A DNA stretch of 64,000 nt from Nautilus pompilius (Eukaryota > Mollusca > Cephalopoda > Nautilida > Nautilidae), in contig JACATO010000968.1 of assembly GCA_018389105.1 (NCBI GenBank), forward strand, positions 1 to 64,000. The letters run 5' to 3'. The notes under the pieces are model-generated. The model made no database searches, was not told the DNA's origin, and worked only from the letters and a program-made list of their open reading frames with translations. Position numbers and translations under genes: made by a program. This document shows, piece by piece, positions 27,001 through 42,000 of this stretch. Position 1 is the stretch's first letter. Every line of letters starts with the position of its first letter.

Positions 27001-30000
27001 AACATCAATTTCCCATTAAGAGAATTTGCAATAAATCTTTTCAAAGAAGAATTTTTTGATAACAAATTCACATTTTCATTAAGCTTTTTGGTATAAAGTT
27101 AATTCTGCAGATATTTCGGAAAGCATACCTTTAACTTTCCTGTAAGTGTTCAAACTGTATTTTGAATAAAGAGAGTTTATGATCCAGTTGCTTTTTTAAA
27201 AATTTTATCTATTCTTTTTCTTCCAATTTGCACCAGCTCAGAAAATCTACTGCAACATGGTTTATACTTCTATCCATGAAAAACTAAACAGTGTGCTTAG
27301 AAAGGGCAGCTAAAAAGTAAGACTTCCGGTTAACCAAATGAGAGATAAAGACGGATTGAATTTACTGTTTTAAATGGGTTACAACAGAAAAGATGTGTAA
27401 CTGTAATCAGCAGAAGAAATGCGTAACGCTTACTCATGATGTGCAACATTTGACAGGTATGAAATATGTCAGCCTTTAATTGATTTCGTTATAAATTCTT
27501 GCTAGAAAGTCATTGGCATGTGTGCAGTGAACACTAAACCATTTCAGTCATTAACCCTGAAATTTCATTGATGCTAGAAGCCTTTTTATCATAATGCATC
27601 AGAAAAGCTTTGCCCACTAATAAAGATTTGCTGAGAGAAATATTTGAAAAAAAAAAAGTTTTTTAAGGTTGGAGAACTTAGTTCATTTACTACACCATCT
27701 GAGTGATGCTATCAAACATACATTTTGCATAACCAGATAAAATCTAACTTCAAGCCTTTTCACTTAAAATGCTTAAGAAAAAGTTAATTAAAAAAATTCC
27801 AGCTTTTCCCATTATTTCCAAAAAAATAAAATAAAGGTTGCCAAGACCTCATAGAGACCTGACTAAGTATGATTTTCACACACACAATTTGAAATTTCCT
27901 ATACAAAATTTGTCATCAGATTGTGAAAACATCAAATCAAGTCCTTTTAACAGTAGTCCAGAAGCACCTGATAAAAAAAAAAAAAAACTGTCGCTATGAA
28001 GACGACTGAGACTGGAAATCCATTATACCAAGCAGTCAATAGCGCTTTGTGAAAAAAAGCTGCATTTCAATACATTTTATGCCTGCTAGCAAACCATGTA
28101 TTGGTGGGTTTACAAAGGAATTTCTAATACCAGAAATAAAACAGGTCATCTAAAATCCCAGACCATACTTGTGAGCAGAAATGTATTCCTGATTGCATAT
28201 TTAACACTTTTACAAAAAAAAAAAAAGTATTCATTAGACACTAATGGCTCATATGGCACCTATATTTTGAAATTCTGCTTCAGTCTGTACTGCAACCTTC
28301 AAGAACATTTCACCAGAATACACCCTTTTACAGAATCCAGTCACACAACCAACCCGTAAATCGAATTTCTAAAAATAAACCGTAATAAGTTAATCTGAAA
28401 TACAAAATAACTATAAATTAAATGTTTCTCCTTTTATTAGTATAGCAATAATAAATGATTTGTAGCAAAAGAATTAAATAAACTAACAAAAAAAAAAAGT
28501 TAAATGGTTAATTAAAAATGTTTGATAGGTTTACCTGGTAATCACAATGTTAAAGTGGATAATCAGACAATTTATTTGAGCAAGCCATGAAATGAAATGA
28601 ATTTTAGCAAAATCCTGCTTTAAGTTTTTTATGAAAGGAATTGGTAATTTTCTATAAAAAGAAACTGTATTTTGCTTTTATTTTAAATAAAGAAAAAATC
28701 ACATGCTGAAAACAGATGAACACAAATACAATTGTGTTTTTTATGAGGCAATAAGTGACCCCATCTTTCCACCATGTTTTTATTTCAGTCCATTTTAATT
28801 TCAACATAAAAGCAACAGGAAAACTTAGATACTTCTCCATCAATTATTTCCACACTGATTCATTTGCCAGGTACAGAGGGCTCTTTCCAAGTGAGTACAA
28901 TGCTTTCAAGACCACAAAATGAACAAATACAAATCATTTGTACAAACTAACATATAGCAGTTTGATTAGAGTCATTAACTAGTCAGATTCTAAAATTACT
29001 CATGGTGCATAATGCTGCAATAATTTCCTCTCTTGTAGCAATATTGTATGTAAGCCAGTGTTTCTATGGCTGAGTTCAAAGAAAGATAAATGTATAAATA
29101 GAAGCTCCCTCATTCAGGTGTAGACATGGTAGAATGCATTCAGTTTATCAAACAGGTGGACAAGTTAAACTAATTTTGATGGTGCCCATACAATCTGACA
29201 GAAATTAACCAGTTCAATATCCAATTTTATCTGGACATTTGCATACATTTATGGAGAACTAATCAGTAGTTACAGGTTGATAATATGGACAAATTCATGG
29301 AAGATTAAACAGCCAAATGCAGAAAAAGAAAAGCTGCTAGCCAACCAGCCATTTTTAGGTTTTATATTACACAGATCATAAAAATGACCAATTTATATTC
29401 ACATCAAAATTTTCCACAGTTGTGTTGTTTTAATAATTATTTAAGAACTTCATAAATGGAAATCCTGTACAATAACTTCTAATTTGCTTTGGTAAAAGGT
29501 TTTATCAATATATCCTTTCTATTTTTTGTTTTTCAGTGCCAGAGGTGGCACATAAGTGTGGCTTGTTTCTATAGCCATTTCACAAGGTCAGATCCTCCCC
29601 AAGGTAGCTGAGCAAAGGAGCAGCTACTACACAGCGAAGGAGGCAGCAAAGAAAAAAATCCCTACCAAAAACCCCCTATTTTTAAATGTGGGAGGAAACT
29701 GGAGGGCCTAGAAAATCCTTTCTATTCCGCCTCTTATATTCACAGAAGTTTCCTAAATTGACAATGCATGCAAGCTAAGTTTCATACCTGCTAGGCCTTG
29801 AATTTGTTTCAATGCACAATATTATAGTAAGGAATTTCTTTTAACCACTATTTAAAAAATTCAATTAATTGTACAACTCTGTCACAGAGAAAAAGATTAA
29901 TCACAAATTTCAAACCATCATGCAGAACACTAAAGCAGCCCTAAGATGAACAATGGAATTGGGTTTAGAGTTATTCAGATGGTAAGTAATAATAAATTAC

Positions 30001-33000
30001 AGATCACTTACTAAATCGTCATCTTGTATACAGTCTGGTGGCAGAAAACAAGCTTTTTTTTTTTAAAAAAGCGATAAAACATTAAGAGCGGATTTAACTA
30101 GAAATGAAAATCATAATGCAAATAGAATGTAATAGTAAAGGTTTTTCTTTAAGCAGCTTTCCACACCATCTTAGCGTTAGAATTAGTTTTCACGCATATT
30201 TTGTTGTTGTTTTTAAGAACAGCAATGACTGAAAATGAAATCTCAAACTTAGTAAGCAGCAGGTGTTGGATTCTAAAAAACTAACAAAAATGTGTAGACA
30301 AAGTATCTTTAAGGGAGTTGGAGAGAGTGGTTCTTCTTCTACACCCATCCGCCGGTGACATCTAAAACAAGTCTAGTGACAAAGGTGGCAACAGACACGT
30401 AAACCAGAAGTTTGTTTTTTTTCCAAACCTTTTCAAAAAATAAAAAAAAAAAAAGATAAAGCAAAATCCTACAACATTTTCGATCATATAAAATGTTATA
30501 ATTGTGTGACAAAGACTCAACCTCCCCCCCGCCAAATCTTTACAAAAAAAAATTAACAATAATCACAAGTTGTAGAAAACTATTCTTTAACTAAATCAGT
30601 TCATGGATTCATTACATCTTAATAATGGAAAAAAAAAAAACACCATAATTTCTACTGGTATCTACAAAAAAAAATCTCAAATCATAAGATAATAGGCATA
30701 ATTGGTATTGGTTGAGGATGCCTTGGGAATCTATGCAGAGAAAGAGTGTGGTGTCTCTCTCTCTCTTGGCATTGTTTCTGAAAACCTAAGCACTAATAAC
30801 AATTGTTACGAGGAAAAACTGTCAGTCTCTCAATCTTATCCAGGTACCCCTAATTAGTCAAAACCCTTTCGTTAGCCTCGACCCCCTCCTCACACCATCA
30901 CTCACCACCAAACAGCCAGTGCACTGTACAATAATGGCAGAAGCATAGTGCTCCAAACAATACACACACGCACATATCATGTCACAGAAATTCAAATTAA
31001 ACTAATTTTCATTAGAAATCAATTGCTGTCACTGGAACCAGGAAGAAGTGAATGGGTATTCTGATAGTGATCGCACAAAAGGAATTCAGCTTGTGCATAA
31101 TGCTGCACATTGAAGGTGGGTTCTGGTAGTTTTTTTGTTGGTACCAGAGTCCTGAATGTAAGCAAGTTTTGTTGAGTTTTGGCAAGTTATTACTACCATG
31201 TTCTACTGGGCCATTCTTCTGATCATCCATTCATCACAAGCATAAGACCTGCTAGCCCATAAATGACTAACTGTGCAACACTAATCTATAGCAACATCAA
31301 CTGCTTATAACCATTTCGAAACTGACTTACTGAAGAGTCAATGGTCATATGGCATATGTGGACTACTAATGTCAGCTACATTATACCTACATTTTATACC
31401 CTTGACCATGCATTTCAAAATTCATACTCATGCAATTTTTAAAAGGGGTTGTGTGCATGCCTTTTTTTTTCTCCTTAATATATTTTTCTGTTTAGGCTGT
31501 ATATCAACATCACCTGATTGATGATATTCAGCACTTTGTTCACTCATAAAAGTTTTGATTAAATGTATCCTGAACTCTGAAGTTGTTCCTAAATTTTTTT
31601 CCATAGCATCATAATTGTCCTAATAAAATCCCATAACCCTCTTCAGAAAAAAAAACAAACAAAAAAAACATTTGTCTGCATTCATAGATATCCCCACTTC
31701 CATCTTTAGGAATATTATAACATCACATAAACGGTCTACTAAAGAACTTACTTTTTAGACACGATGCTCCTTTACCATTTCAAATACAGATACTAAATGA
31801 AAATTAGCTGTTCTAGTTTGAATCACTTACTTGTAGCCTATTCAAAGTTTTCTGCCATTGAAGTATCCATTATTAAACATTTTATTCATATTTACTTGTT
31901 TGTTTATTAATGCACCTCTCTGTGTGTCCACATAGTATTCATGAAATATGGTAATACTTTGGCATTCCTACTTTGAGCATGTGAATGTCACATCTGACAG
32001 TGCCTGTCACCTAAATACATTGTGTCACATCATGGTTTGCTGTGCTTTACTATATTAGGTCTTTCTAATACAACACCAGTTCTTTTCATAAGCATTCGCT
32101 CAATTTGAAATTTGCTTTGCATATCATGTCTGTAAAAGACTTAAAAACAAGTTTGAATGTCAAAAATGGCAAGCTACACGATCAAGTTTAAGCTAGATGC
32201 CACAAACTATGTAAAATCTACAACAGTTATTGAGGTGGAAATAAAATTTAATGTGGTGGGAGCTGGGGGAGAATTCAAGTACAAGTTGATGAGAGAAAAC
32301 TGGCTATGGACCTGGCCAAAAATGAGAAAGCAGCTAGGGACAATAAAAAACTGCAAGATGCTGAAATAGATAAACAATTTTTTTGACTACCTTTCTGAAC
32401 ATCAGGATTGCAAGTTAGAGGAAAGCATTAAACTAAAGACAGAAAAACGTTATCTCCAGTAACCGCAGAGTGACTCGGTTAAATTAGATCCAGTTTAAAT
32501 CCAAGTGCTGATCCACGTTTCACCCCCACCATTTTCCTAGAGAGAGAACAAAGATATCCGATAAAGTTCACTCATTATGTTGTGGGTTTTTTCCCCTTCC
32601 TGTGTGTCAATGAAATCAACTGCAAGTAAAATTACTTCCCTAACATGTTCTTTTTAACTCTTTCATTACACTTAAATCCATGCTGTCTGTCATGTATGTG
32701 CAGTATTACCTGGCTTGTACTTTCACCTGGAGACATCCTCATAAAGATGTATAGCCTGTTACCTATTTCAGGCAGGTTTGGGTTTCATTTTTCAACAGAC
32801 CTACACCCTTTTTTTTTAGCCCCAAGTTTGATGAGTTCCAATAAATGCCTAAACAACAATTAGAAACAATGTGATATATTTATTAGTTTATTCATTAATT
32901 ATTACATACATAAAAATATAAGAAAAAGTTAGATAAATGACATCAGAATTCTGTATTACCCCGTTTTTTTTTTAAAAATAATCAAGCTCCCCTTAAAACA

Positions 33001-36000
33001 GCAAACAAATAGTAGGTTGCTTTAAAGTCATCCATTAATACAGTAACTGTATAATTAAAGTTGTCCCCCTTTCACAAAATTTGATATTATTCCCTGTCTC
33101 AAATACAAAGATTTGTCTTTTATCAGAAATTCTTCTTTAGAACAATGGATGTTGTAAACAAAAGCTCTATCACCGACTATTTGTTAGAATAAACTATCGT
33201 GTATGATGCTTTGCACAGAAAATATCTCCAATATACTGACAATAAAACCAAATATATAGATACCATATTTTCACCTTTAACCTTGCTAGTTTCCTTTCTG
33301 GTTTTTTAAAATTTATTTTACTTAATTGAAATTACTGCAGAAACACAAACCCTAAACAACTCTTTCGCAAATATTATAGTTATAAAAAATGCAGTAGAAT
33401 ATTATGTGTCAAGAACTAACCACAGAAAAAAAAAAAACAATTTCAACAAACAAGTATTTGACTGAAACTTTCGCATACTTGCAGATGTGATGAATGCAGA
33501 GTAAAACAAATATGTTAATCTGACAATGCCTAAAAGATATTGCATTATGTAGATGCATGACACCACAATGTATTAATAAATTTATGATGTAAGAAGTACA
33601 TAACAGAAACTATGACATATTTAAACAGATGATTTTTTCTTGCAATACAGAAATTTAAAGAAAAGCATACTATATAGTATCATCATAATGGGAAGATAAA
33701 GAGTCAATGCACAGCCAAGTTCTTTTCATTACATCTTTGCATGCATGAAGGTGGATCCACTGAAGACAGGATTACTAATTAATAGAGCAGAGCATAAGCT
33801 TTTGATCAGATGTTTTAATAAGATAACATACTGTGTTTATTCCCATAGTGCATGTCACTGTTCCTCATCAAAAAATAAAGGAACTAGTATAGTAATTTAA
33901 GTTGGTGCCAGCAATATTACACCCATATTGCATGGGAACAGAAAATGTGTATCTAAGATTAAGACATTCCAGAATAAAAATATCTTTCTACCCCGCCTCC
34001 AAACAGGCAAAAAATTGCTAAATAAAAAGATATTTAAAGCAACAAAATCATAAATACAGAATAATCTTCAACAGTGCAATTCAAGTATGCAACCAAATAG
34101 AGCAAAATTAGTGATCAAAAATATTTGCAAGGTGAGATAATTGTTTTCCCTTGTACAAAAAAGGACATCACATGCAATTTTACTTTTGCCTTCACCAACG
34201 AGAGAGAATCTTTCAGAAATCAATACCATGGACATTCTATTTGTGGTGAACATTTGTATTGTGGGTATTTGGGTAAATTCACAGAATACTAAAAAAAAAT
34301 CTTAACTTCAAATACATACCTATTTTAAACATTCTGTTAGAAGTAGAATCTACAATGTATTAGGAGGCAACATTTCAGATTACCTCCCTTTAAACATAAC
34401 GATTTCCTTAACATCTTTCTACTTTCAGAAGTCAAATTGCATATTAAGTTTGCTAATTGTTGAGACCCTTTATTATGACAAGAAAAATGAATTCTGCTTT
34501 ATTTTTAAGTGTCAGACATAATATTTTTTTTTTTCTTAAGAACATGCTTATACTACGGAAAACAGAAAAAAATAAACTATGGTACCGGTATTTTAAAGTT
34601 GAATTCCCAAAAAGAGCCTGTGATACATGAACATTATTCAACACTATTCTGCTATTAATTTTTTCTTATTGTATTTTTTAAAAAAAAATTACTCTTATTT
34701 CATTTTTAGTTATCACTCCTAAATAATTTAAATCACAATGAATCATTTATATTTTAGAGTGAGTGAATCTGCAGGTTTGGGAATCTTCTTCATGCAAAAG
34801 GTGTTCCTAATTTAGAATGGTTCACAGATATAAATACATAGTTTGTCATAATGTTGGTTTCAGAGAAGATACGATTAATGCACTATAGTTTCTGGAAAAA
34901 AATTAATTTAAAGACGGCCTAGTTTTTTTTTTCAAAATGTATAAAAATATATAAAACATCAATTGATAAACTTTAAGAAATGTCACAAGAATTTATTGAA
35001 TTATAAAGTACAGCGGGGAGCACAAATTATTCTCAAGATGTAAGCAGTTTCTTTTTTCTTTTCTTTGGACAATAGATTATATGGTGAAACTTGGCTATAT
35101 TGGCCAAGAGTTAACTAGTAACCTGCTTAACAAAATTTACCTTTTCTGGCCACCCGATAACACCAAAACCTTTGTATGCCAGATTCAAGCACCATTCATC
35201 AGTGCCCATAAATTATTTTATTCTAAGAAAACGCAATGCTTGAATACAGATATTTATCAGTTGAATTTCACTTAACCACATTTTGTCAGGGAACTTTACT
35301 GTTTTATTTTCCTTATCATCAAAAGAAAAAAAAAAAACCCATTTTTTTCATTCCAAAGATTAGAACAATATCTGTACCTCTCTTGGAAATCTTCAAAAGA
35401 ATCAAAACTTTCAAACAAGTTGAGATTTTATTGTATATCACAAAGCAGCATTGTTTTTTTTTTGTGGAACAAAGACAGACAAAGTTTATTTTTTAATACT
35501 TTAATTTGTGAATGAAGAATGTCATGGAATCAATTAATCTTATGATTTAAAGTACGGACTGCCATAAAGCTTTTGTATTCTGATGAAGAAATAAAAAGTG
35601 GAATGGTTTTTTTCCTTACTACAGTTTATCAGACTGACATTTATAGCGGGTATGACAGAGCAGTATGCAGAAGACGAAGAACAGAAATTACAAAAGAAAA
35701 GCAAAGCAGTTTAATATGTAAATTAAAGTGTATACTGAGGTCAACAAAAAAAACAGTTGAATGTAAATTTCATATCAAGAGATAGACTACACACACCCAA
35801 CGTCTTAAAGAAATAAAGGCAAACAAATCAATAAATGTATTTTTTTGTTTATGTTGAATCACACAATTACAATGTGTACATTATGCAGCATTAAATGAAA
35901 ACGTGTATTGACTTGTAATGTGAAAAGTGGATCTTGCATAATTTGCTTTGTTAATTTAGGCAAATGTCTCAACTGTACAATATATATTGTTGCAAACTTA

Positions 36001-39000
36001 TGATAAGTTTCCTGCATGTTTCTATTATAAACTTATAAAATGCACTGCTCTGACAGCTGTAGGATCAGAGTGGTTGCCAAAGTCATTAGGGGTAGTTTAA
36101 GATTTATATCAGATGCTGTATATTGACTGGGAGACCATAGCAATTCTCTTTTATTATATTTGTAGCAAATATAGAGTAAATATGCTAGTAAATCTGCTTT
36201 GTGGTATTTGAAAGGACATGTCTAAATGGAGATGCTGCCAGTGCAAAGCAGCCATTCCTGTGTACTGCCAATAAAAATAATAGTTAAAACCAGTGAGACC
36301 CAGATTTTGTGGGCTGAAAAATCTGAAAAAGATGATAGGTACAAATTCAAGGAACTGTCTGTTTGCCAACAATGATTTCAAGAAATCAGAGGGTGCAAAG
36401 ATTATTATTATTTTGGTGAGGCACATCATCCAATCTCATGAGAGAATAAGTGAAAGCATTTGTTAGTTTAAAGAAAACAATGACTCAAAAATAGTTCTAA
36501 CTTGTGCAAGGATTACTTAGCAAAAAAGAATTAGGAGCACCAATGCAAATGATGCAGTAGCCTGAACTGTGAGCTTTTCTCAGAATATCAGTTACATCAC
36601 CTGCTAGAATAAAACATGTCATTACTTATTTGATAAATGCAACTACATTTATTTTTGGATGCTTTTAGCTTTAAAAGTTGATAATTTCCCCCAATATCAA
36701 GATGTTTGTGTAACTATTTTGTTTTTGTTTTTTTCATTTAGCTGAAAAAAAAAAAAAGTAAATTTAGAAGAATATTAGTTTTATGCAAAGAGAGGCAGCA
36801 GAAATATTTACAAAAAAATCTGTATAGATCCCTTTAGTTTTTCTGTTTTGGTACTATCAAGCCTTGCTGACTTAAGAAAAGCCTACAACTATCACAGACT
36901 AATTGGTTAGTTCAGCTTGCTGGTGATGATCATTCCATTCTCTAAACTAGTAGATTGGCCAACTAGACCAGACAATGCTTCTACTTATCTGTTGTTGTGA
37001 AGTCAGTGAGATCTGGCCTTTCCATTACCTCATAAATAGTTGCTAGTGAATCTTACAAGATGTGGTGGCACGATTTAAATATATATCATAAAGATTTTTT
37101 TCTTCAGATATCTGTTGCTACATTCTCCAGTTTATGGCCAAGTATTTGCATTAGACTAAAGAAACAGACTCTAGAATCTTTTTTGCTTTTTCCCCCTCAA
37201 TATGAGAGATTGGAAATTAGAATGATCCCAATGTCAGACAACAAATGAACAAGATTTTTCAGAAAACTTGCTTGTAGAAAGATCCCAAAACTACCTTTAA
37301 AGGTATACCCAAGAAATTTCCTTTAGAATGCAGGACTCAGATTCAAGCAAAATCCACAATAATTAAAAGGTTCTATTATATAAAAACTCATTCCAGCATG
37401 ACAGTTAATGTAGTAAAGAGACCAAGGGGAGTAACTCTTGAATAATTTTTTAAAAATTTTTTCAATGTTCTCACAAATTAAAAAAAAATAATCATAAAAT
37501 GAAAATAATTAAAATGGCAATTTGCTTTTTAATGTAATGTGCCATAAAAATTTTGTCCAACAGAAGCACTTAAACTTACTAAAAGGTATATGTGAAGATT
37601 AATATTTTGTCAATGTGATAACTTAAACTACTCTAAAAAATTGGTAAAATGAACAGCAAAGTTTGAGGCAGTAACAGATATATCTATTCTTTTGCAAAAG
37701 TCCAAGCTTGATACTCTTTATTTAGCTGACATGCATAAACTATGAGCTGCATCTGGAAAAACTACAGCAACAGAGAAATACCAAAATAAACTTTAATAAA
37801 AGTCTTGTGAAATAATGGCGCTGTCTAAATCTGCACAGGCAAGCCACTGTTTTTACAACATGCATAGAGCAAGATTCTTTTTGATCGTTTAAGCACAGCC
37901 ATGAGGGAAAAAAATATGAATGATCAAGTTAATATGCCGCCTCCATGTTAATTTCTGTGCTGGCACCTGCTTAAATTACTGTACTAGTTCCTTCATTTTT
38001 TGATGAGGTACAGTGACATGCTAAATTACACATGGTCAAGATTAAAGCACATCTTTTGTGAGAGGTTCGTGTGTTCACCAGGTAATTTTGATTTCATTTA
38101 TGAAAACTTCTATGCAGCAGCTGTTGCCACTAGGATTAATACTTCAGGAGGCCCTTTACTATGTCCTATTGAAAAACAAGTTGGATTTAACTGCACAAAG
38201 TTTAAAGCATATGAACTAATGGAAATGCTTTCAAATATTTCTAGTTTAATTCAGAAAGACTTTAGCTGCACTGTAAACTGAAAGTGATTGCTGAAAATTA
38301 ACATGACAAAAAACAAAGCGACAGACGGTGATGCAGGGGAAAGAGAGGGCCTCAATGTAACTTTATATGGCTAATCGTACATTGGTTACAACCAGTGACT
38401 TCTCTTTTCATGAAAGCAAACAATCAGACTCCAAATTCTGGCAAGCCCATACAATGTTAGTAACTAAACTTTGACATTTTAAAAGAAAAACTGTCCTTTT
38501 ATCTATCCTCAGGTAGTTTCCTAAACCAAGACACTACTCACAGGCACTAAAGTATAAAAACTTCTTGACCATAATATCACTAATTCTTCCTTCATGTCAC
38601 CTGTCGATAAACACCTACCATGTGCATCACTTTGCACAGATCAAAGATTTGGCTCGATGACTAGCCTGGAGTAAACATTGTACTGACTATGATGGAACTA
38701 TGAAATACAAAGCTAAATAAGAGAGTTCAGCTTGCACAGAAGAGCAGCCAGATCATGTGTGTAGCTTTTAGTTTCATCAGCTAAATGTACATTTGGATGA
38801 AGTAGAGGCTGACTTTTGCAGGTATGGCTACTGGTTGTTGGAAATATTTTTCAGAATGAAAGAATTTTTAAATTTTAGATTCATGCCAGTTTCACAAATC
38901 TACCAAAGGTTGCATTACCAATACCTTTTTTTTTCTGTCGATTATTTGTTGTGATCATGGTTCAGTATTGTTTTGCCTCCACCATGATTTCATTTACTAT

Positions 39001-42000
39001 ATTTATTAAGAATAAATATAAAAGCTGAAAAACTACAAAACAGATAAAAGACCTCAAAATAATTTTAAGAATGGCCAAATTATAGCTTTACTAAATTCCA
39101 ATCACCAAACAGTATCACTACCAACATAAAAAAATTTTTTCATATTTTAATTATTTTAAATAAACTAAATAAAAATTATAAATTATTTCTTCCCCCCAAT
39201 AGTCTGACTTTTTAAATGCATTTGCCTGAAGCATTTAGATGAGTCAATCTATCTGCTAGTAAAAGTGTGTTCTCAATTTTACTGCACAAGACAGACAGTA
39301 GACAATTCAATAGGCCATTAAGATAACAACCAAATTTACAAATTAGAAAGAAAATACTTGTAAATTAAATACAAAACAACTTAATTTTTAAAGGCATGTA
39401 AACTATTAAAAAAACACTGGCAAGATGGGGAAAATATTTATAAAATTACTTTTCTGGTGAAGCATCTTTTAAATGCTAACGACACATTACTCCCATTTAT
39501 AAGACCTGTACAGCACCTTCACTGCATAAACACCCATAACAAGTAAGCTGATCTGATCTGATCAGTAATTATTCTGTGACATTTGTAAACTGTCTTAGTT
39601 TAGTTTGTTATTTGCTGAATGTTAAGATGAATTTTTTAAAAAAAACCTTTTTATTCAATTACTTCATGTACTGACTATAAAAAAGCAACCAATATTAAAT
39701 GGCTCAAAGACAAGCCCCATAGGTATCAAAGTGTTGGAAAGCCAAGCTATTAAAGAAAATAAACTACACCACAGGCAATGTAAATATCACATGACTGAAT
39801 TGTATACATTTTAAATATCTATTTAGTTTTTTTTTTTTCAGAAAACAAGAAATTATTGCATGGTACATTTACTTAAATATCCAACCTTTTCCACAGCATT
39901 CACAAAGTGATCAAATATATTGAGAGTGCATGATTGTCTCCCTTAATAATTTTAAAATTTACAAAGCATGCATGCAACTGTTCATCTTTATTCTTCAAAT
40001 TACCCAAACAAGATTAAAAAAAAAATTTTTTTCTAAATTAATATATTAGGAATTTATAAGATAAATTAAATATAACTGTAAATTTTAAAGCTTTTGTATA
40101 ATTTGGTTATTTATATATAAAAATAAAATATGCACCCCCCCCACTTTTTCCATAAACCACCATTTATCGGGTATTTTCTGACTGTTGTTGTTGTTTAGAA
40201 TGATCATCAGCAAACATTTTTTCTTGGTCACAATTCTGTTTATGAACAAATAACATCAGCTTACTCTGTGAAGGCACTATTTATTCATTCATAAAAATTT
40301 GATGTCTAACTATGAAGAGTCTCCATCCATGTTTATTATTTTATTTTTTACAACTGCAATATTTATTTAAATTATTCTAAGCCAATCCACTTATGTAGCA
40401 CATTGGTACTTTTGCCAAATGAGCCCCCCCCACCCAATGTTTTAGAAAGAACACACAAGTGAGGCTACAATACAAAATTATTTAAAATAAAGGCAACAAA
40501 AAAGCAGCATCATCTTTTCAGTTTTATAAAAATGTACTCAGTTCAGTGCATCATTTACATTTCCTGATGATAAGCAACAGAATCCCTCTTTGCAAGATAC
40601 ATTAGTTGAAGCTAAAGTTCTACAAGTAATTTGACAAACCAAATTCCAGCTAGCACTTACCTCCAGCTTTTTAGACAGATGCTTATTAATAATAAAAAAT
40701 ACATACTCCATTTAGTCATCTATTTAAAATAAATGGAACTAAACTTGCAAACTAAATTTTAAAAAAAAAATATCAACAAGACTGAGATTTAGAGATCTTT
40801 ACACAGAATTTAAAAAAAAAAAGAAAGAAAGGTGGTGCTTTATGAGTTTTGTATAGATTATACTTAAAATGAACAATCATTAATTAAAAATTTTCATGTA
40901 CACAATTAGATGATTTAGATTACTGCTGTAGACTCCCAATGTTTTCTGCATGAAAAACAAAGCCATGAGGCAACTTTTTATGTAGCAGCCAAGCTTTGGT
41001 GTTTTTCCAATTTTATCCCCGCAATAATTCTGTGATAATGCCCATTTAATACATCACAAGAAAGTCTGCAACATTATTATCCTAAACATGGTTACAATTC
41101 ACCTTGTAGTAAATAAATAATCTCAGTAACAATTTGTTTCTTTGATTAAAAAAAAAAGTTACAGTATTGTTTGCATTATTATTTAAATATATTAAAATTT
41201 TAAATATGCAAGGTAGGTAGGTAAAGATTAATAGCAAACTAATTAAGATATTGAAAGAAATGCATGTTTCCTTCACAATGACTCCCTCATGACAGTATTG
41301 TACATTTAGCTACAGAAGCAGCTTCACTACATGGATCACACACAAGTCAGATTAATGTGTATTTAATTGTGATTTGTACCACAACTGCTAAAAAAACAGC
41401 ACAGTATTTGAAGATAATGAATTTTCGAAACAGTTCTATTTAAAATTTTATATTTAATATTTATCAAATCAGAAGTGAGGCTTGTTTTACAATATATTTA
41501 GCAAATTTTTCCTTTTAAAATTGTCCCAACTAATGTGTTTTTGTTTTAAAATCAAGTCATCTGGATGTTGCCAGGAAATACCAGTAAGCAGAAGCCCATT
41601 CCAAACAAAAGACTGATTCAAACAAACCAATTTCAACAGTTTGGAGAATTATGTAAGTCCATTCACTAAGAACTATGCACCAAATGTATGCAGAATATTT
41701 TTTCTAAGCATGAAAATTACAACTTTTAATAATTTCTTTTTTATAACATTCTCTAATAAATTATTTTTATTTAACACTTTAAAAACCTTTCATAAAATCT
41801 GATTTAATATGATCTTAAATATAATTGTCATACATATGTGATGTTCTTTAACACACTGCTTTCCAATCACAGATATTGAAAAAGGTCAGACATAAAAATA
41901 CAAATCATCCATGAATTTTCAATGTTTATTTGCTTTTTTTAAATATATGTACAAGAAATAACACTGGGATAATGTTAAAACTAGGGAAGCTTTGGTAAAT

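Noticed and set aside
38000-38281. 93-aa plus-strand open frame in COPZ1 intron 6
   Set aside because: No recognised motif, strand opposite to the host gene, AT-rich context and no flanking splice evidence. Frames of this length occur by chance here.
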